DNA from: Vreelandella glaciei
GTDB lineage: Bacteria; Pseudomonadota; Gammaproteobacteria; Pseudomonadales; Halomonadaceae
Assembly: GCF_013415125.1 (NCBI RefSeq)
Contig: NZ_JACCDE010000033.1
Coordinates: forward strand, 1-58,090
Direction: 5' to 3'
Length of the DNA stretch: 58,090 nt
Below are positions 7,475 through 15,896 of this stretch, one piece after another. A program made the translations under genes and the position numbers. The notes beneath the pieces are model-generated. The model worked only from the letters and a program-made list of their open reading frames with translations, searched no databases and was not told where the DNA came from. The first letter of the stretch is position 1, and each line of letters opens with the position of its first letter.

Positions 7475-8440
7475 TCAGTCACAGTCGTAAGTCACACCGT
7501 TAGCATCGGCAATGGTGCGAATAACCGACCAATTTTCCTGATAGGTAATCGGAATAAACTGCGCTTCACCAGAGTTGGCAAATTCTGCTTCAAGCGGGGT
7601 GCCTGACCAGTCATAGCTGAAGAACGCGTCCTGAATTTTCTCGGCAAGCTCAGGGTTCAGGTTGTTCGCCAAACCGTAAGCCGTGGTCGGGAAGGTTTCT
7701 GAGGTGTAGATAATGTCGTAGTCTCCCTCATTCACGACGCCACGGGAAATCATCCGCTTGCCCACGGAGTTAGCGATGGCGGCCGCATCGTAGTCTTCGT
7801 TCACCACACCCAGGATGGAATTGTCATGGGAGCCCGAGAAAGCGGTTTCAAAATCTTCACCCGCTTCCATGCCGTACTCGGAGCGCAGCAGTGCAGAGGG
7901 GGCGCGGAAACCAGAGTTAGAGGTCTCAGAGGTAAAGGCTAGTTGGCGACCTTCCAGGTCTTCAACGGACTCAATGCCACTGCCCGGATAGGTGATGATC
8001 TCCATTTCGTAGCCAAAGCTGCCATCTTCTGCTGCCATCATGGCAAACGGACGGAAACCACCGCAGTTCACCGCCACCGGTACACCGCCGGTATTAAAGC
8101 CGGCAACGTGCAAACGGCCAGCGCGCAGCGCTTCCTGCTGGGCGGCGTTGGACTGTACGGGGAAGAACTGCACTTCTTTACCCGTTGCTTCGCTCAGGTG
8201 TTCGAGAAAATCAGACCATACGTCAGCGTAAACCGCAGGATCTTCTACCGGCGTATAGGCAAACACGAGCGTATCGGGATCGGCCCACTGAGACTCATCG
8301 CTAGGTGCATCGGCGACCATATCGCCATCGTTATCGACATAACGCGATGAGAGATCCGCTGAAGCGTTCACGGCAACCAAGGCGAAGGCACTGGCGACGG
8401 CGGCGCTGATCAACGTGCGGGAGAGGGATAACGTCTGCAT
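7475..8440 (-). CDS. phnD: Phosphate/phosphite/phosphonate-type periplasmic binding protein
   Basis: A 321-residue secreted protein. It has a Sec signal peptide (about residues 1-28, ending AVNASA), then the acidic motif VDNDGDMVAD, which resembles a calcium-binding loop, and a PhnD-type periplasmic binding fold (FAYTPVEDPAVYADVWSDFL, TSETSNSGFRAPSALL). The TSxTSxSG region is where family members grip the phosphorus oxyanion. It delivers ligand to the PhnE/PhnC complex. It is the first gene of the operon; an array of PhoB-type repeats lies 73-112 bp upstream. The strongly acidic composition fits a halophile's periplasm. Confidence 0.88.
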   Translation of the reverse strand: MQTLSLSRTLISAAVASAFALVAVNASADLSSRYVDNDGDMVADAPSDESQWADPDTLVFAYTPVEDPAVYADVWSDFLEHLSEATGKEVQFFPVQSNAAQQEALRAGRLHVAGFNTGGVPVAVNCGGFRPFAMMAAEDGSFGYEMEIITYPGSGIESVEDLEGRQLAFTSETSNSGFRAPSALLRSEYGMEAGEDFETAFSGSHDNSILGVVNEDYDAAAIANSVGKRMISRGVVNEGDYDIIYTSETFPTTAYGLANNLNPELAEKIQDAFFSYDWSGTPLEAEFANSGEAQFIPITYQENWSVIRTIADANGVTYDCD

Positions 8441-8507
8441 GGGACACCTAACGTGTTGTTAAAAGATAGCAACAATCCTGACCATTTCAGATGACAACGG
8501 CGGGGCA

Positions 8508-8552
8508 TTTATATGACCACTTAGTGACGTTTTGACGAACGTCACATGACAG
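8508..8552 (-). promoter_or_regulatory. Pho-box array and -10 of the phnDCEE operon
   Basis: On the minus strand four 7-bp units start exactly 11 bp apart: CTGTCAT (8546-8552), CGTTCGT (8535-8541), ACGTCAC (8524-8530) and TGGTCAT (8513-8519). The first matches the Escherichia coli PhoB half-site consensus perfectly, and the 11-bp phasing with short AT-rich spacers is the diagnostic feature. A TATAAA (8508-8513) overlaps the last unit and lies about 11 bp past the third unit, a suitable -10. Regulation by PhoB is inferred. Confidence 0.8.
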
Positions 8553-8559
8553 GAACGTT

Positions 8560-9522
8560 TCATAAGCCAACACAGTGACCGCGTCGCTCAACAAACAGGC
8601 TGTTACCGGGAATTTTTTTGGCTTGGTGCTTCAACTCAGACAGTTCAGCGGCAATATCCAGCGCTCTGCAAGTCGCCGTATCGGTGATGGGCTTTACCGC
8701 AATCGACACGCTAACAAAGGGGAAAAAGTGATACTGTTTTGGCGGTTTTCAATCTGAATCCCGCCTCTCAGCCGATCGGCATCTTCGTAGAAACCGGGCG
8801 CCATTACTTCGAAAGAGCGTAGGATTTGGCCACAAACGCTCTCCCAGTGGTCAAGCGGTAGCAGCATCATAAAATCATCACCGCCAATATGGCCGATAAA
8901 GCCACCCACGTTATCCACCTGCGCTTGCCAGCAGCCGTGATAGAGAAATAATGATGTGGTCGCCTCGTGCGTAGCCATAGGCATCGTTAAAGGCTTTAAA
9001 GTTATCTAAGTCAACGTAAGCGGCAGCAACGCCTTGCTCGTCAGACACGCGCCGTTTGGCATACAGCGCGACCTGAAAGCCCATCGTCCGGTAGTGATCC
9101 ACCGCTTGGCGCATCAGCTCGTAATCATGAATAGGCACGTGTTCAGTGAGCTCAATCACTACCCTTGCCGGGGGCAGGCCACTGTCACGAATAAAACCTA
9201 GCGTTAAGCCTTCGCGAAAATCACGCTCGACGATGGTTAGCGGCATCACGTTAAGAAACAGCAGCCCGGGTTGCTTAAGTTCGGCAAAGCGGTAAATCGC
9301 CAACCGCCGGCAGAGGATATCTAACTCCACCAGCTTTCCTGCCTGGGTGGCAACTTCAAACAGTCGTAACGGCGAGTGAAGCGGCGATGTCCTCGGTCCA
9401 CGAATCAGTGCTTCGTAACCATAAACGGCCTGCTGACTAGCATTCACAATGGGCTGAAAAAGAACATGCAACTCTTCTTTTGCAATGATCTTTTTCAGCC
9501 ACTGCGCTTCTTGTGCGGTCAT
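8560..9522 (-). pseudogene. Broken EAL-GGDEF c-di-GMP gene (internal deletion and two frameshifts)
   Basis: The first frame (9522 to 8911) begins as an EAL domain (VLFQPIVNASQQAVYGYEALIRG, VIELTEH). After GFQVAL it jumps straight into LYAKRRVSDEQGVAAAYVDLDN, the linker and start of a GGDEF domain, so the second half of the EAL domain (the DDxG...KID blocks) is deleted. The GGDEF domain then shifts frame near 8950 to give HIGGDDFMMLLP, and shifts again near 8730 to give FVSVSIAVKPITD, ending at a TGA at 8560-8562. The intact ancestor would have been a cytosolic EAL-GGDEF protein. It lies just upstream of phnD on the same strand. Confidence 0.8.
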
Positions 9523-9597
9523 TTGCCGGCTGCCCTATTCTGCCACCCCAATCAATGGCGGTGGTACCTATTGAGTGCACCATCCCTGGAAGTGATT

Positions 9598-9642
9598 GAT
9601 AGGCGGAAAGCGTGCGTCATTTTCGTGACATTATCATGACAA
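9598..9642 (-). promoter_or_regulatory. Pho box upstream of the broken EAL-GGDEF gene
   Basis: On the minus strand TTGTCAT (9636-9642) and ATGTCAC (9625-9631) start 11 bp apart, each one mismatch from CTGTCA(C/T), with an AT-rich 4-bp spacer. A weaker third unit follows at 9614-9620 and a possible -10 (TATCAA) at 9598-9603. The site points at the gene starting at 9522. It suggests that this c-di-GMP gene once belonged to the Pho regulon. Confidence 0.6.
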
Positions 9643-9697
9643 TCCCCTGCTGAGTCAGATAGTTAGCGCCCTACACCGTGTTCGAGATCGGGGCTGT

Positions 9698-11617
9698 TCA
9701 GGTAAGCGTTTTTGCTGGTGGAGGGAAAACCACATCGCGGCCATCGGCATCGAGCTGACGAATATCGATCGGAGACCCTTTCTCGTCCAGGGTTACCAGC
9801 CCAATGCCGCTGGCATTCCAAAGCCGTTCGCCAGCGCTGGCGCGATCAGGGTCACGGGGGTGAACACTCAGCTTACGACGCTTAGTAAACCAGTTGAGTG
9901 GCGACATCGGCGCATAAAGCCAGCGATTCAACCGATCGAAAGTATTGAGCAGTGTGGCCGGAAAGGTGTTTTTAATGCCGCTTGATGTGATTTGCCACAG
10001 GTGCGGCGAGCGCCGCTGATGGCGCACTACGATGTCGTAGACAAAGGAGTAGTGCACATCGCCTGACAAAATCACGTAGTTGCCAGGGGTTTTGGAGTGT
10101 CGCCATATTTGCAGCAGCGTACTGGCTGCCCCGCGATGGGCCATCCAGTTCTCTGCGTCGACCACCAACGGCTTGCCCACGGCGGTAAAGATTTTTTGAA
10201 CTCCCTCGATCAGCTTGACCCCAAACATCGGGGCGGGCGAAATGATTACCGCGCTTTTAGCGCCCATTAGCGCTTGCTGCATTTCCATGAGCGCCTCCCA
10301 ATCCATCAAGCCGGAAGGGTGGCTGAGATTGCGCTCGCTGCGCCAGCGGCGGGTGCGGGTATCCAGTACGATCAAGGCAGGCGTGCCCGGCACCTGAAAC
10401 TCCCAGCCCTGAAAACGCAGTAGCCGCTCAATGAAGCCATCTTGCTCGGCGCATACCAGCGGCTGGCTGCCATCACCCAGCAGCGTCGAGGCGTGATGGG
10501 TTAGTGGGTTGAGCTTATCAGGGTCGTTCCCCCAGGCCTGACAGAGCAAATAAGCCACCAGAGCGTTACCGATAATGCGCTTCGAGAACGGATGGCCGTA
10601 GGCAGCGAGTTCCCAGTCAGCGGAAAGGTTCCAGTCATCGGTCACATCGTGGTCATCGAAAATCATCAGGCTGGGTAAGTGCGCCATTAACCGCGCGCAC
10701 TGCGGCAAACCTGCCACGAAGCTGTCTATCACCGCCTGCTCTTGACGATAGAGCTCGGCATTTTTTTTATCTAAAGCAGGCGCGTCGAACGTAATCACTC
10801 GCCAGGGCACCGGGGACCATACCAGGCAGTACATGGCGAGCATTTCAGCCAGTGTCATTAAATGGTTCTGCGCATTCGCCGACGTAAAGACCGGCTTCTT
10901 GACGCCGCTAAAAAAGCGCTTGCGTAGCGCCACATTGTTGGCCACATCCGGCAGCAACTCAGCGCGTTGATAGTAACTATCGGGCGAGTCGTAGAGGGCT
11001 TGGCTATCGTCGACCGTGGCGCCTTCCAGCCACTCATCCACCAACCCTAGCCGTTCAATAAGCGCATGCACGGCGCGCAGCATAGGGCCGGCCACATCGT
11101 CAGCATAAATTTGATCACCGGTCATCAAAAGCCAAGCGGGCCACTCGGCTGGGGCGTCTTGCTGCTCGGCGAGCCAGCTATCGGCGCGCACCAAACCATC
11201 GTCACTGTCGTGATGGGGTTTGCGGCAGGAACCATGCATAAGCCGGTGATGCCGCGAGGCAATCACAAAGGCGGGGTAAGCGGCGCCGTCATAACATAGC
11301 CATGGCGCCCACTCGGGCAATGAGCGCCACTCACCCGTTGCCGTTTCAACTTGCAGGTCGTACTCAATGCGCTCATCGCAGGGCAGCGGTGACTCCAGTT
11401 CAATATCAATTAGATAGATAAAGGCGCGCTGGCCGATAGGAATGCACTGCTGGTGGTGTGCCAAACCAATCGACGCGGCATTACTCTGCCCAGGCCGCAG
11501 TATTAGCGTCATATTTAATCGCCGAGTGGCGACCATCCAAAGTACCAGCCGAGTCGAACTGATGCGTCTTAATAAGGGGCCGGCTAATATATCGGGCAGC
11601 GTATCAGTGCCATTCAT
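9698..11617 (-). CDS. PhoD-like metallophosphatase/alkaline phosphatase D family protein
   Basis: A 639-residue protein. Metal-binding blocks of the PhoD-like phosphatase family are visible: LMTGDQIYADDVAG, LMIFDDHDVTDDWN and VILSGDVHYSFVYD. No signal peptide or Tat motif is evident, unlike classical secreted PhoD, so it is probably cytoplasmic; its N-terminal 120 residues form a beta-rich domain. It should hydrolyse a phosphoester or diester using Ca/Fe or similar metals. It begins 16 bp after the sensor kinase gene, so it belongs to the PepSY-regulator-kinase operon. GGAG lies about 10 bases before the chosen ATG. Confidence 0.82.
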   Translation of the reverse strand: MNGTDTLPDILAGPLLRRISSTRLVLWMVATRRLNMTLILRPGQSNAASIGLAHHQQCIPIGQRAFIYLIDIELESPLPCDERIEYDLQVETATGEWRSLPEWAPWLCYDGAAYPAFVIASRHHRLMHGSCRKPHHDSDDGLVRADSWLAEQQDAPAEWPAWLLMTGDQIYADDVAGPMLRAVHALIERLGLVDEWLEGATVDDSQALYDSPDSYYQRAELLPDVANNVALRKRFFSGVKKPVFTSANAQNHLMTLAEMLAMYCLVWSPVPWRVITFDAPALDKKNAELYRQEQAVIDSFVAGLPQCARLMAHLPSLMIFDDHDVTDDWNLSADWELAAYGHPFSKRIIGNALVAYLLCQAWGNDPDKLNPLTHHASTLLGDGSQPLVCAEQDGFIERLLRFQGWEFQVPGTPALIVLDTRTRRWRSERNLSHPSGLMDWEALMEMQQALMGAKSAVIISPAPMFGVKLIEGVQKIFTAVGKPLVVDAENWMAHRGAASTLLQIWRHSKTPGNYVILSGDVHYSFVYDIVVRHQRRSPHLWQITSSGIKNTFPATLLNTFDRLNRWLYAPMSPLNWFTKRRKLSVHPRDPDRASAGERLWNASGIGLVTLDEKGSPIDIRQLDADGRDVVFPPPAKTLT

Positions 11618-11632
11618 CCAATGAAGTCTCCG

Positions 11633-13000
11633 TTATCCATGCGCCACCACAGGCAGCTCGATGACTACCTCTAACCCGCCGGTGCTGGCGCGAGTAAGAT
11701 GCATTTGGCCGCTATACAGGGCGACAAGATCGGTCACAATGGCCAGCCCCAGGCCACTGCCAGAGCGGTGCTCATCTAACCGTTGACCACGCTGAACCGC
11801 CTGCTGGCACTCTGCCTCCGACATGCCAGGGCCGTTATCGCTAACGGTTAAAATCAACTGCTGACCGTCAGTTTTCACGTTAAGCTGCACCTCGCTATGC
11901 GCCCAGCGCAGCGCATTATCCATCAAGTTACCCACCAGCTCTTGGATATCTTGCTCATCCATGTGCACTCTGATTTTCTGGCCCCAGGTTTGGCGCAGCA
12001 CAATGCCGCGTCGCTGGGCAAGCCTGGAGAGTCCATTGAGCAGCGGTGTTAGCGTAGGGTATAGATCAATAGGTGCAAAGCGCACGCCTTCACCCGCCGC
12101 GGAAGCTCGGGCCAAGTGATGACGTACCGCGCTATCCAAACGTTCCAACTCAACCGCCCAGGCGGCACGGTTCGCTTCCGGAAGCTGGCGAAGCTGCAGG
12201 CGCATCACACTCAGCGGTGTTTTCAACGCATGGGCAAGATTGCCCGCGGTATGGCGTCCGCGCTCGATTAAGCGCTGATCGCGTGCCAACACCGCGTTCA
12301 TTGAGGCCGCCAGTGTCGCTAACTCTTCCGGCAAGCGGGTATCTAACTGTTCGCTGCGCCCTTGCTCCACATCATGAAGATTGGCGTGCATGCGGCGCAG
12401 CGGCGCTAACCCCCAGCGTACTTGCAGTGCTAACACGCCGAGTAGCAACACGCCCAAGCCGATCAACCCGCCCCACAACAGATATTGGAATTCACGGATA
12501 TCGTTGGTGAGCACATCGTCTCGGGCGGCCACGCTAATATGCAGCGGTTCCTCTAACGGGGCCAGGTAGATATCGCGCTCCACCACGCGCAGCGATTGCC
12601 CCCGCGGGCCGATTAATGAGCGCGCACTGAGGTTTTCATTCTCCACCACTGGCAGGCGTTGATCCCATAGTGAGCGAGAGGCCAGGGTATGTTGCCCACC
12701 ATCGGTGATTTGCCAGTACCAGCCGGAGTAGACATTCTCAAAACGCGGGTCGCCCAGCGCCCGGTCGTGGACAAGCTGCTGCGCTAAACGGTCATAGGTC
12801 ACGCCCGCCATGATGACATTAAGCGTCGCGCCAAGACGATCATCAAAGGCCTGAGTGGCCGAGGTATGGTAATGGTGAGAAAGTAGCGTGCCAGCGATAG
12901 GCAGGGCCAGCCCCACCATCACTAATACGGCCAGCAATAGCCGCAGGCTGATGGAACGCCGCGCCCAACGACCCCGCCAAGCCGTTTTGGCTTGACTCAT
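11633..13000 (-). CDS. Two-component sensor histidine kinase (PhoQ/QseC-like)
   Basis: A 455-residue membrane kinase. It has two transmembrane segments (about 17-40 and 173-193) flanking a roughly 130-residue periplasmic sensor, a HAMP region, a HisKA domain with GNLAHALKTPLS (phospho-His 257) and an HATPase_c domain with NLMDNALRW, DNGPGMS and GSGLGLAIV. It would phosphorylate the response regulator encoded just upstream. I chose the ATG at 13000 because it forms a 4-bp ATGA overlap with the regulator's stop; the longer open frame to 13063 lies wholly within the regulator gene. The signal is unknown; the acidic PepSY partners suggest envelope stress or a cationic ligand. Confidence 0.88.
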   Translation of the reverse strand: MSQAKTAWRGRWARRSISLRLLLAVLVMVGLALPIAGTLLSHHYHTSATQAFDDRLGATLNVIMAGVTYDRLAQQLVHDRALGDPRFENVYSGWYWQITDGGQHTLASRSLWDQRLPVVENENLSARSLIGPRGQSLRVVERDIYLAPLEEPLHISVAARDDVLTNDIREFQYLLWGGLIGLGVLLLGVLALQVRWGLAPLRRMHANLHDVEQGRSEQLDTRLPEELATLAASMNAVLARDQRLIERGRHTAGNLAHALKTPLSVMRLQLRQLPEANRAAWAVELERLDSAVRHHLARASAAGEGVRFAPIDLYPTLTPLLNGLSRLAQRRGIVLRQTWGQKIRVHMDEQDIQELVGNLMDNALRWAHSEVQLNVKTDGQQLILTVSDNGPGMSEAECQQAVQRGQRLDEHRSGSGLGLAIVTDLVALYSGQMHLTRASTGGLEVVIELPVVAHG

Positions 13001-13671
13001 TCGCTGCCAGGCTCTTCTGCTAACAGCCGATAACCCTGGCCCCGCTGAGTGGCAATCCGCCAACTTCCCAACTTACGGCGCAGGCGGCTGACCTGAACGT
13101 CAATCACGTTAGAGTCAGGTTCATGGTCGCGGTCGTAAACATGCTCTGAAAGCTCGGTACGACTCACCACTCGCGGTGCCGCGTGCATTAAATAGCCCAG
13201 CAGGCGCGTCTCCTGTGCGGTTAAGCCGACCGGGCGCCCGACCAACGTCACGTGCTGAGTGTGGGTATCTAGACTCAGTTCGCCCACTTTTAATACTGGG
13301 TGAGCGTGACCGTGGCTGCGGCGTACAAGCGCACGCAAGCGAAACAGCACTTCCGCTGGCTCGAACGGCTTCGTGACGTAGTCATCAGCCCCAGCGGTAA
13401 ATCCCGCGGCTTTATCCGCCCACCGCTCACGAGCAGTTAGAATCAGCACAGGCAGATCAATACCATCTTCGCGCCACGCCGCCAACCAGCGAGTCCCATC
13501 CCCATCGGGTAGCCCTACATCTAAAATCAGTGTGTCGTAAGCTTCGGTACGTACTAGAAAATCGGCATCCTGGCCGTTAGCCGCATGCTCTACCAGCCAG
13601 TCACCATCACGCAACGCTTGGCTCAACTCGCGCGCTAGCGCTTGGTCATCCTCTACCAGCAAACACTTCAT
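12997..13671 (-). CDS. OmpR-family response regulator
   Basis: A 224-residue regulator. The receiver domain (about 1-115) has the acidic pair ED at 7-8, the phospho-acceptor Asp 51 (ILDVGLPDGDG), and the conserved Thr/Lys of LTARE and DDYVTKPFE. The C-terminal winged helix (about 130-220) contains LTAQETRLLGYLM and SNVIDVQVSRLRRKL, as in PhoP/QseB/PmrA-type regulators. It is followed by its kinase with a 4-bp overlap. A direct repeat in the divergent promoter at 14138-14154 has the 11-bp spacing such regulators bind. Confidence 0.9.
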   Translation of the reverse strand: MKCLLVEDDQALARELSQALRDGDWLVEHAANGQDADFLVRTEAYDTLILDVGLPDGDGTRWLAAWREDGIDLPVLILTARERWADKAAGFTAGADDYVTKPFEPAEVLFRLRALVRRSHGHAHPVLKVGELSLDTHTQHVTLVGRPVGLTAQETRLLGYLMHAAPRVVSRTELSEHVYDRDHEPDSNVIDVQVSRLRRKLGSWRIATQRGQGYRLLAEEPGSE

Positions 13672-13745
13672 TGGCTAACTACCCTTTCCGGCAACGTCTT
13701 GGCAATCCCAAGTGTGATATCGCAGCGATACGTGGTGTAACGACA

Positions 13746-14114
13746 CTAACGGCGCATATCATTAATGCGCACGCCCTCAATAGACATCAGTTGGCCATTA
13801 TGACCATCAAATTCGAACTCAACGACTTGGCCCTGAGGGCCGAGCAGCTTGATTTCGTACTCCACGTACCCCCCTTCGCGCTCTACTTCAACCTCCAGCA
13901 CCTCACCTATATAGTGAGCTTCCAGCCAATCTAAAATAGTGTCGAGCGGGACGACCTCGCCACGGCTAACCTCGCCGTGCAATGACTCCCAGTGCTGGTC
14001 ACCCACCGCGCTACCCACCAGCAATAGCACTAAGGCTATACCAGTGACGTTGCGTCGAGCGCGTCGTGAGACGTTGCGCAGCGGCTTTATAAGGTGACGT
14101 AGGAGTTTACTCAT
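13746..14114 (-). CDS. Small membrane-anchored PepSY-domain protein
   Basis: A 122-residue protein with a basic N-terminus (about 1-22), one hydrophobic signal-anchor (about 23-38) and a periplasmic PepSY-like domain (LDWLEAHYIGEVLEVEVEREG and the strand YEIKLLGPQGQVVEFEFD). PepSY domains often inhibit proteases or sense envelope conditions and are frequently encoded beside two-component systems. It is the first gene of the operon that continues 74 bp later with the response regulator. A role as accessory sensor for the adjacent kinase is inferred. Confidence 0.75.
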   Translation of the reverse strand: MSKLLRHLIKPLRNVSRRARRNVTGIALVLLLVGSAVGDQHWESLHGEVSRGEVVPLDTILDWLEAHYIGEVLEVEVEREGGYVEYEIKLLGPQGQVVEFEFDGHNGQLMSIEGVRINDMRR

Positions 14115-14137
14115 AACGCTAGGATGCCAAAGCCAAC

Positions 14138-14193
14138 ATGAACGTTAGATGAACAGTTTTGTCAGCTTAAGGAAAGTATCGCGGTGGTATAAA
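14138..14193 (+). promoter_or_regulatory. Divergent promoter with 11-bp-phased direct repeat
   Basis: ATGAAC occurs at 14138-14143 and again at 14149-14154, exactly one helical turn apart, between the two PepSY-type genes. A TATAAA -10 for the rightward gene lies at 14188-14193 with a poor -35, so an activator bound at the repeat would fit. Read on the minus strand the units are TGTTCAT and CGTTCAT, which also resemble weak Pho half-sites. The neighbouring OmpR-family regulator is the simplest candidate binder. Confidence 0.5.
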
Positions 14194-14260
14194 TTCCCTG
14201 TCGCATTCGCTGAGTGTCAGTCACTCATTCACGTTTAAATACGTAAAGAAGGAATTTGCT

Positions 14261-14737
14261 ATGAATACCATGAAAAAAATGCTGCTGATCCCGACCTCTG
14301 CTCTGCTACTTGCCGCTGCTGCAGGTAGTGCCCAGGCCGATTCGCTGCCGATGGATCGCATTGATGACGTATTGACCCACGCCAATGATTACGGTTTCAG
14401 CCACTACGAAGAAATTAGCGTTAAAGGTCGCGGCCGCGTAGAAGTAGAAGGTTGGCTGGACGAGGAGTGGTACGCGGATGTGGATTTCTCCCTTGATAAC
14501 GGAGATACGCTAGAAGAGAAACGCGAGCGCCTGATTACCGGTGCCTGGGGCATGAGCGAAGACGATATCCGCCAAGCCTTAGACGTTGCCCGCCAGGAAG
14601 GTATGGTTGAGTTTGAAGACCTTGATATCGACAAGAGCGGCATCATCGATATCGAAGGCCGCGGTGAAAATGGCCGTGAGCTGGAAATCAGTGTGCGCCA
14701 GGGCTCTTCTGAAGTTACCCAAATTGACCGCGATTAA
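14261..14737 (+). CDS. Secreted acidic PepSY-like protein
   Basis: A 158-residue periplasmic protein with a clear Sec signal peptide (about 1-26, ending SAQA). The mature part has two PepSY-like repeats: HYEEISVKGRGRVEVEGWL and VEFEDLDIDKSGIIDIEGRG. It is very acidic, so metal or cation binding is possible. GAAGGA precedes the ATG. It is divergent from the PepSY-regulator-kinase operon and probably its target. A strong hairpin terminator follows. The function is not established for this family. Confidence 0.75.
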   Translation: MNTMKKMLLIPTSALLLAAAAGSAQADSLPMDRIDDVLTHANDYGFSHYEEISVKGRGRVEVEGWLDEEWYADVDFSLDNGDTLEEKRERLITGAWGMSEDDIRQALDVARQEGMVEFEDLDIDKSGIIDIEGRGENGRELEISVRQGSSEVTQIDRD

Positions 14738-14776
14738 ACACGTACCAACGCTATCGGCGGCGCTTTAAACCATCTT

Positions 14777-14807
14777 GCGGGCTCCCTACAGGGAGCCCGC
14801 TGCGTTT
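14777..14807 (+). terminator. Intrinsic terminator after the secreted PepSY-like gene
   Basis: GCGGGCTCCC (14777-14786) pairs perfectly with GGGAGCCCGC (14791-14800) across a 4-nt TACA loop. Only a short, interrupted T stretch follows (TGCGTTT), but stem strength and position support termination. Confidence 0.75.
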
Positions 14808-14892
14808 ATGGTAGGCTGCCAAACTATACAGCTAAAAAGTCATGCAGCTAAATGTATAGTGCCGACCTGACCAAGGTGCTAAGGAGAAACCC

Positions 14893-15885
14893 GTGCTGAA
14901 CGAAGGCGTTGACGGCGCGCTAGGGAATGAAGAACTCAGCTCAACGGTGCTGCGGGACTTAGCGTGGCTGATCGCCACGCATGATCTGGTGGAGCTTCCA
15001 CCGCCAATTCCCTGTGGCGGGCGACCCACCATCAAAGAGTTAGGGCTGGAGCAAGCGCTACTACCCTGGCTACGTCAGCTTGGCCGCCCATCGTTAATCG
15101 CCTTGAACGGCAGCCGCGCAACGCGCATGGGGCACTACCACGAACGCCTGTGGCATACGCTATTAGATCATGCACCGAATACGCGACTGCTCGCCCGAAA
15201 CGTGCGCATTACTCGTCAACGCAACACATTGGGCGAACTGGATATGCTCTACAGAACCCGCGACAACCCGGCACCGGTGCATTTGGAAGTGGCGATCAAG
15301 TTCTACCTGGGGCTGCCCGAAGGGCCTGGCGCGGCCACCAGCCAAAGCCGCTGGATTGGCCCCGGCGGGTTAGACAGCCTAGCGCTGAAGTGCGGTCATT
15401 TGCGCCGCCATCAATTGCCGCTTTCCACCACGGCACCCGCGCTGGAAACACTCGCCCATTGGCTTGCGCCACGGGACATTGGGGTTTCTAGTCAGGAGTT
15501 AGGCGAGCAGCTAACCCAGCGACTGGCAATGCCGGGCGTGCTGTATTATCCCTGGCACGCGGCAATGCCAGCGCCCGAAGGCGCGACAGCCGATCACCGC
15601 CGTGGGACGTGGTGTTACTTACGCGATTGGCCTGCGCTGGCGGCGAGTGTAACCGAAAGGCCTGAAATGGCATGGCTGGAAAAACCCCACTGGCTAGCGC
15701 CGCCCCTTCACAGCGCCTTTCGCCCGATGGCAGAACAGTTGCCCGCCATTTTCGAAAAGGTGCATACCTGGCGCTCACCCCAGCAAGTGATGCTGTATTA
15801 CCCGCAGCAGCAGCGCTATGAGCGGCTTTTTTTGGTACCCGACAACTGGCCACGCCAGGTACCTCTTCCGCCCGTAGTACGCTAG
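14893..15885 (+). CDS. DUF1853 family protein, PD-(D/E)XK nuclease-like
   Basis: A 330-residue cytosolic protein. The conserved block GELDMLY followed by HLEVAIKFYLG gives Asp 117, Glu 132 and Lys 136, the layout of a PD-(D/E)XK nuclease core; this fits DUF1853. Other family-like blocks are RPSLIALNGSRATRMGHYHE and WIGPGGLDSL. The start is a GTG at 14893 with a good AAGGAG 7 bases upstream. It converges on proB, with 11 bp between the stops. The cellular substrate of the family is unknown. Confidence 0.75.
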   Translation: MLNEGVDGALGNEELSSTVLRDLAWLIATHDLVELPPPIPCGGRPTIKELGLEQALLPWLRQLGRPSLIALNGSRATRMGHYHERLWHTLLDHAPNTRLLARNVRITRQRNTLGELDMLYRTRDNPAPVHLEVAIKFYLGLPEGPGAATSQSRWIGPGGLDSLALKCGHLRRHQLPLSTTAPALETLAHWLAPRDIGVSSQELGEQLTQRLAMPGVLYYPWHAAMPAPEGATADHRRGTWCYLRDWPALAASVTERPEMAWLEKPHWLAPPLHSAFRPMAEQLPAIFEKVHTWRSPQQVMLYYPQQQRYERLFLVPDNWPRQVPLPPVVR

Positions 15886-15896
15886 CGACGATACGT

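Noticed and set aside
13001..13063. N-terminal extension of the sensor kinase
   Set aside because: It is entirely within the response regulator gene; the ATGA overlap at 13000 is the normal start.
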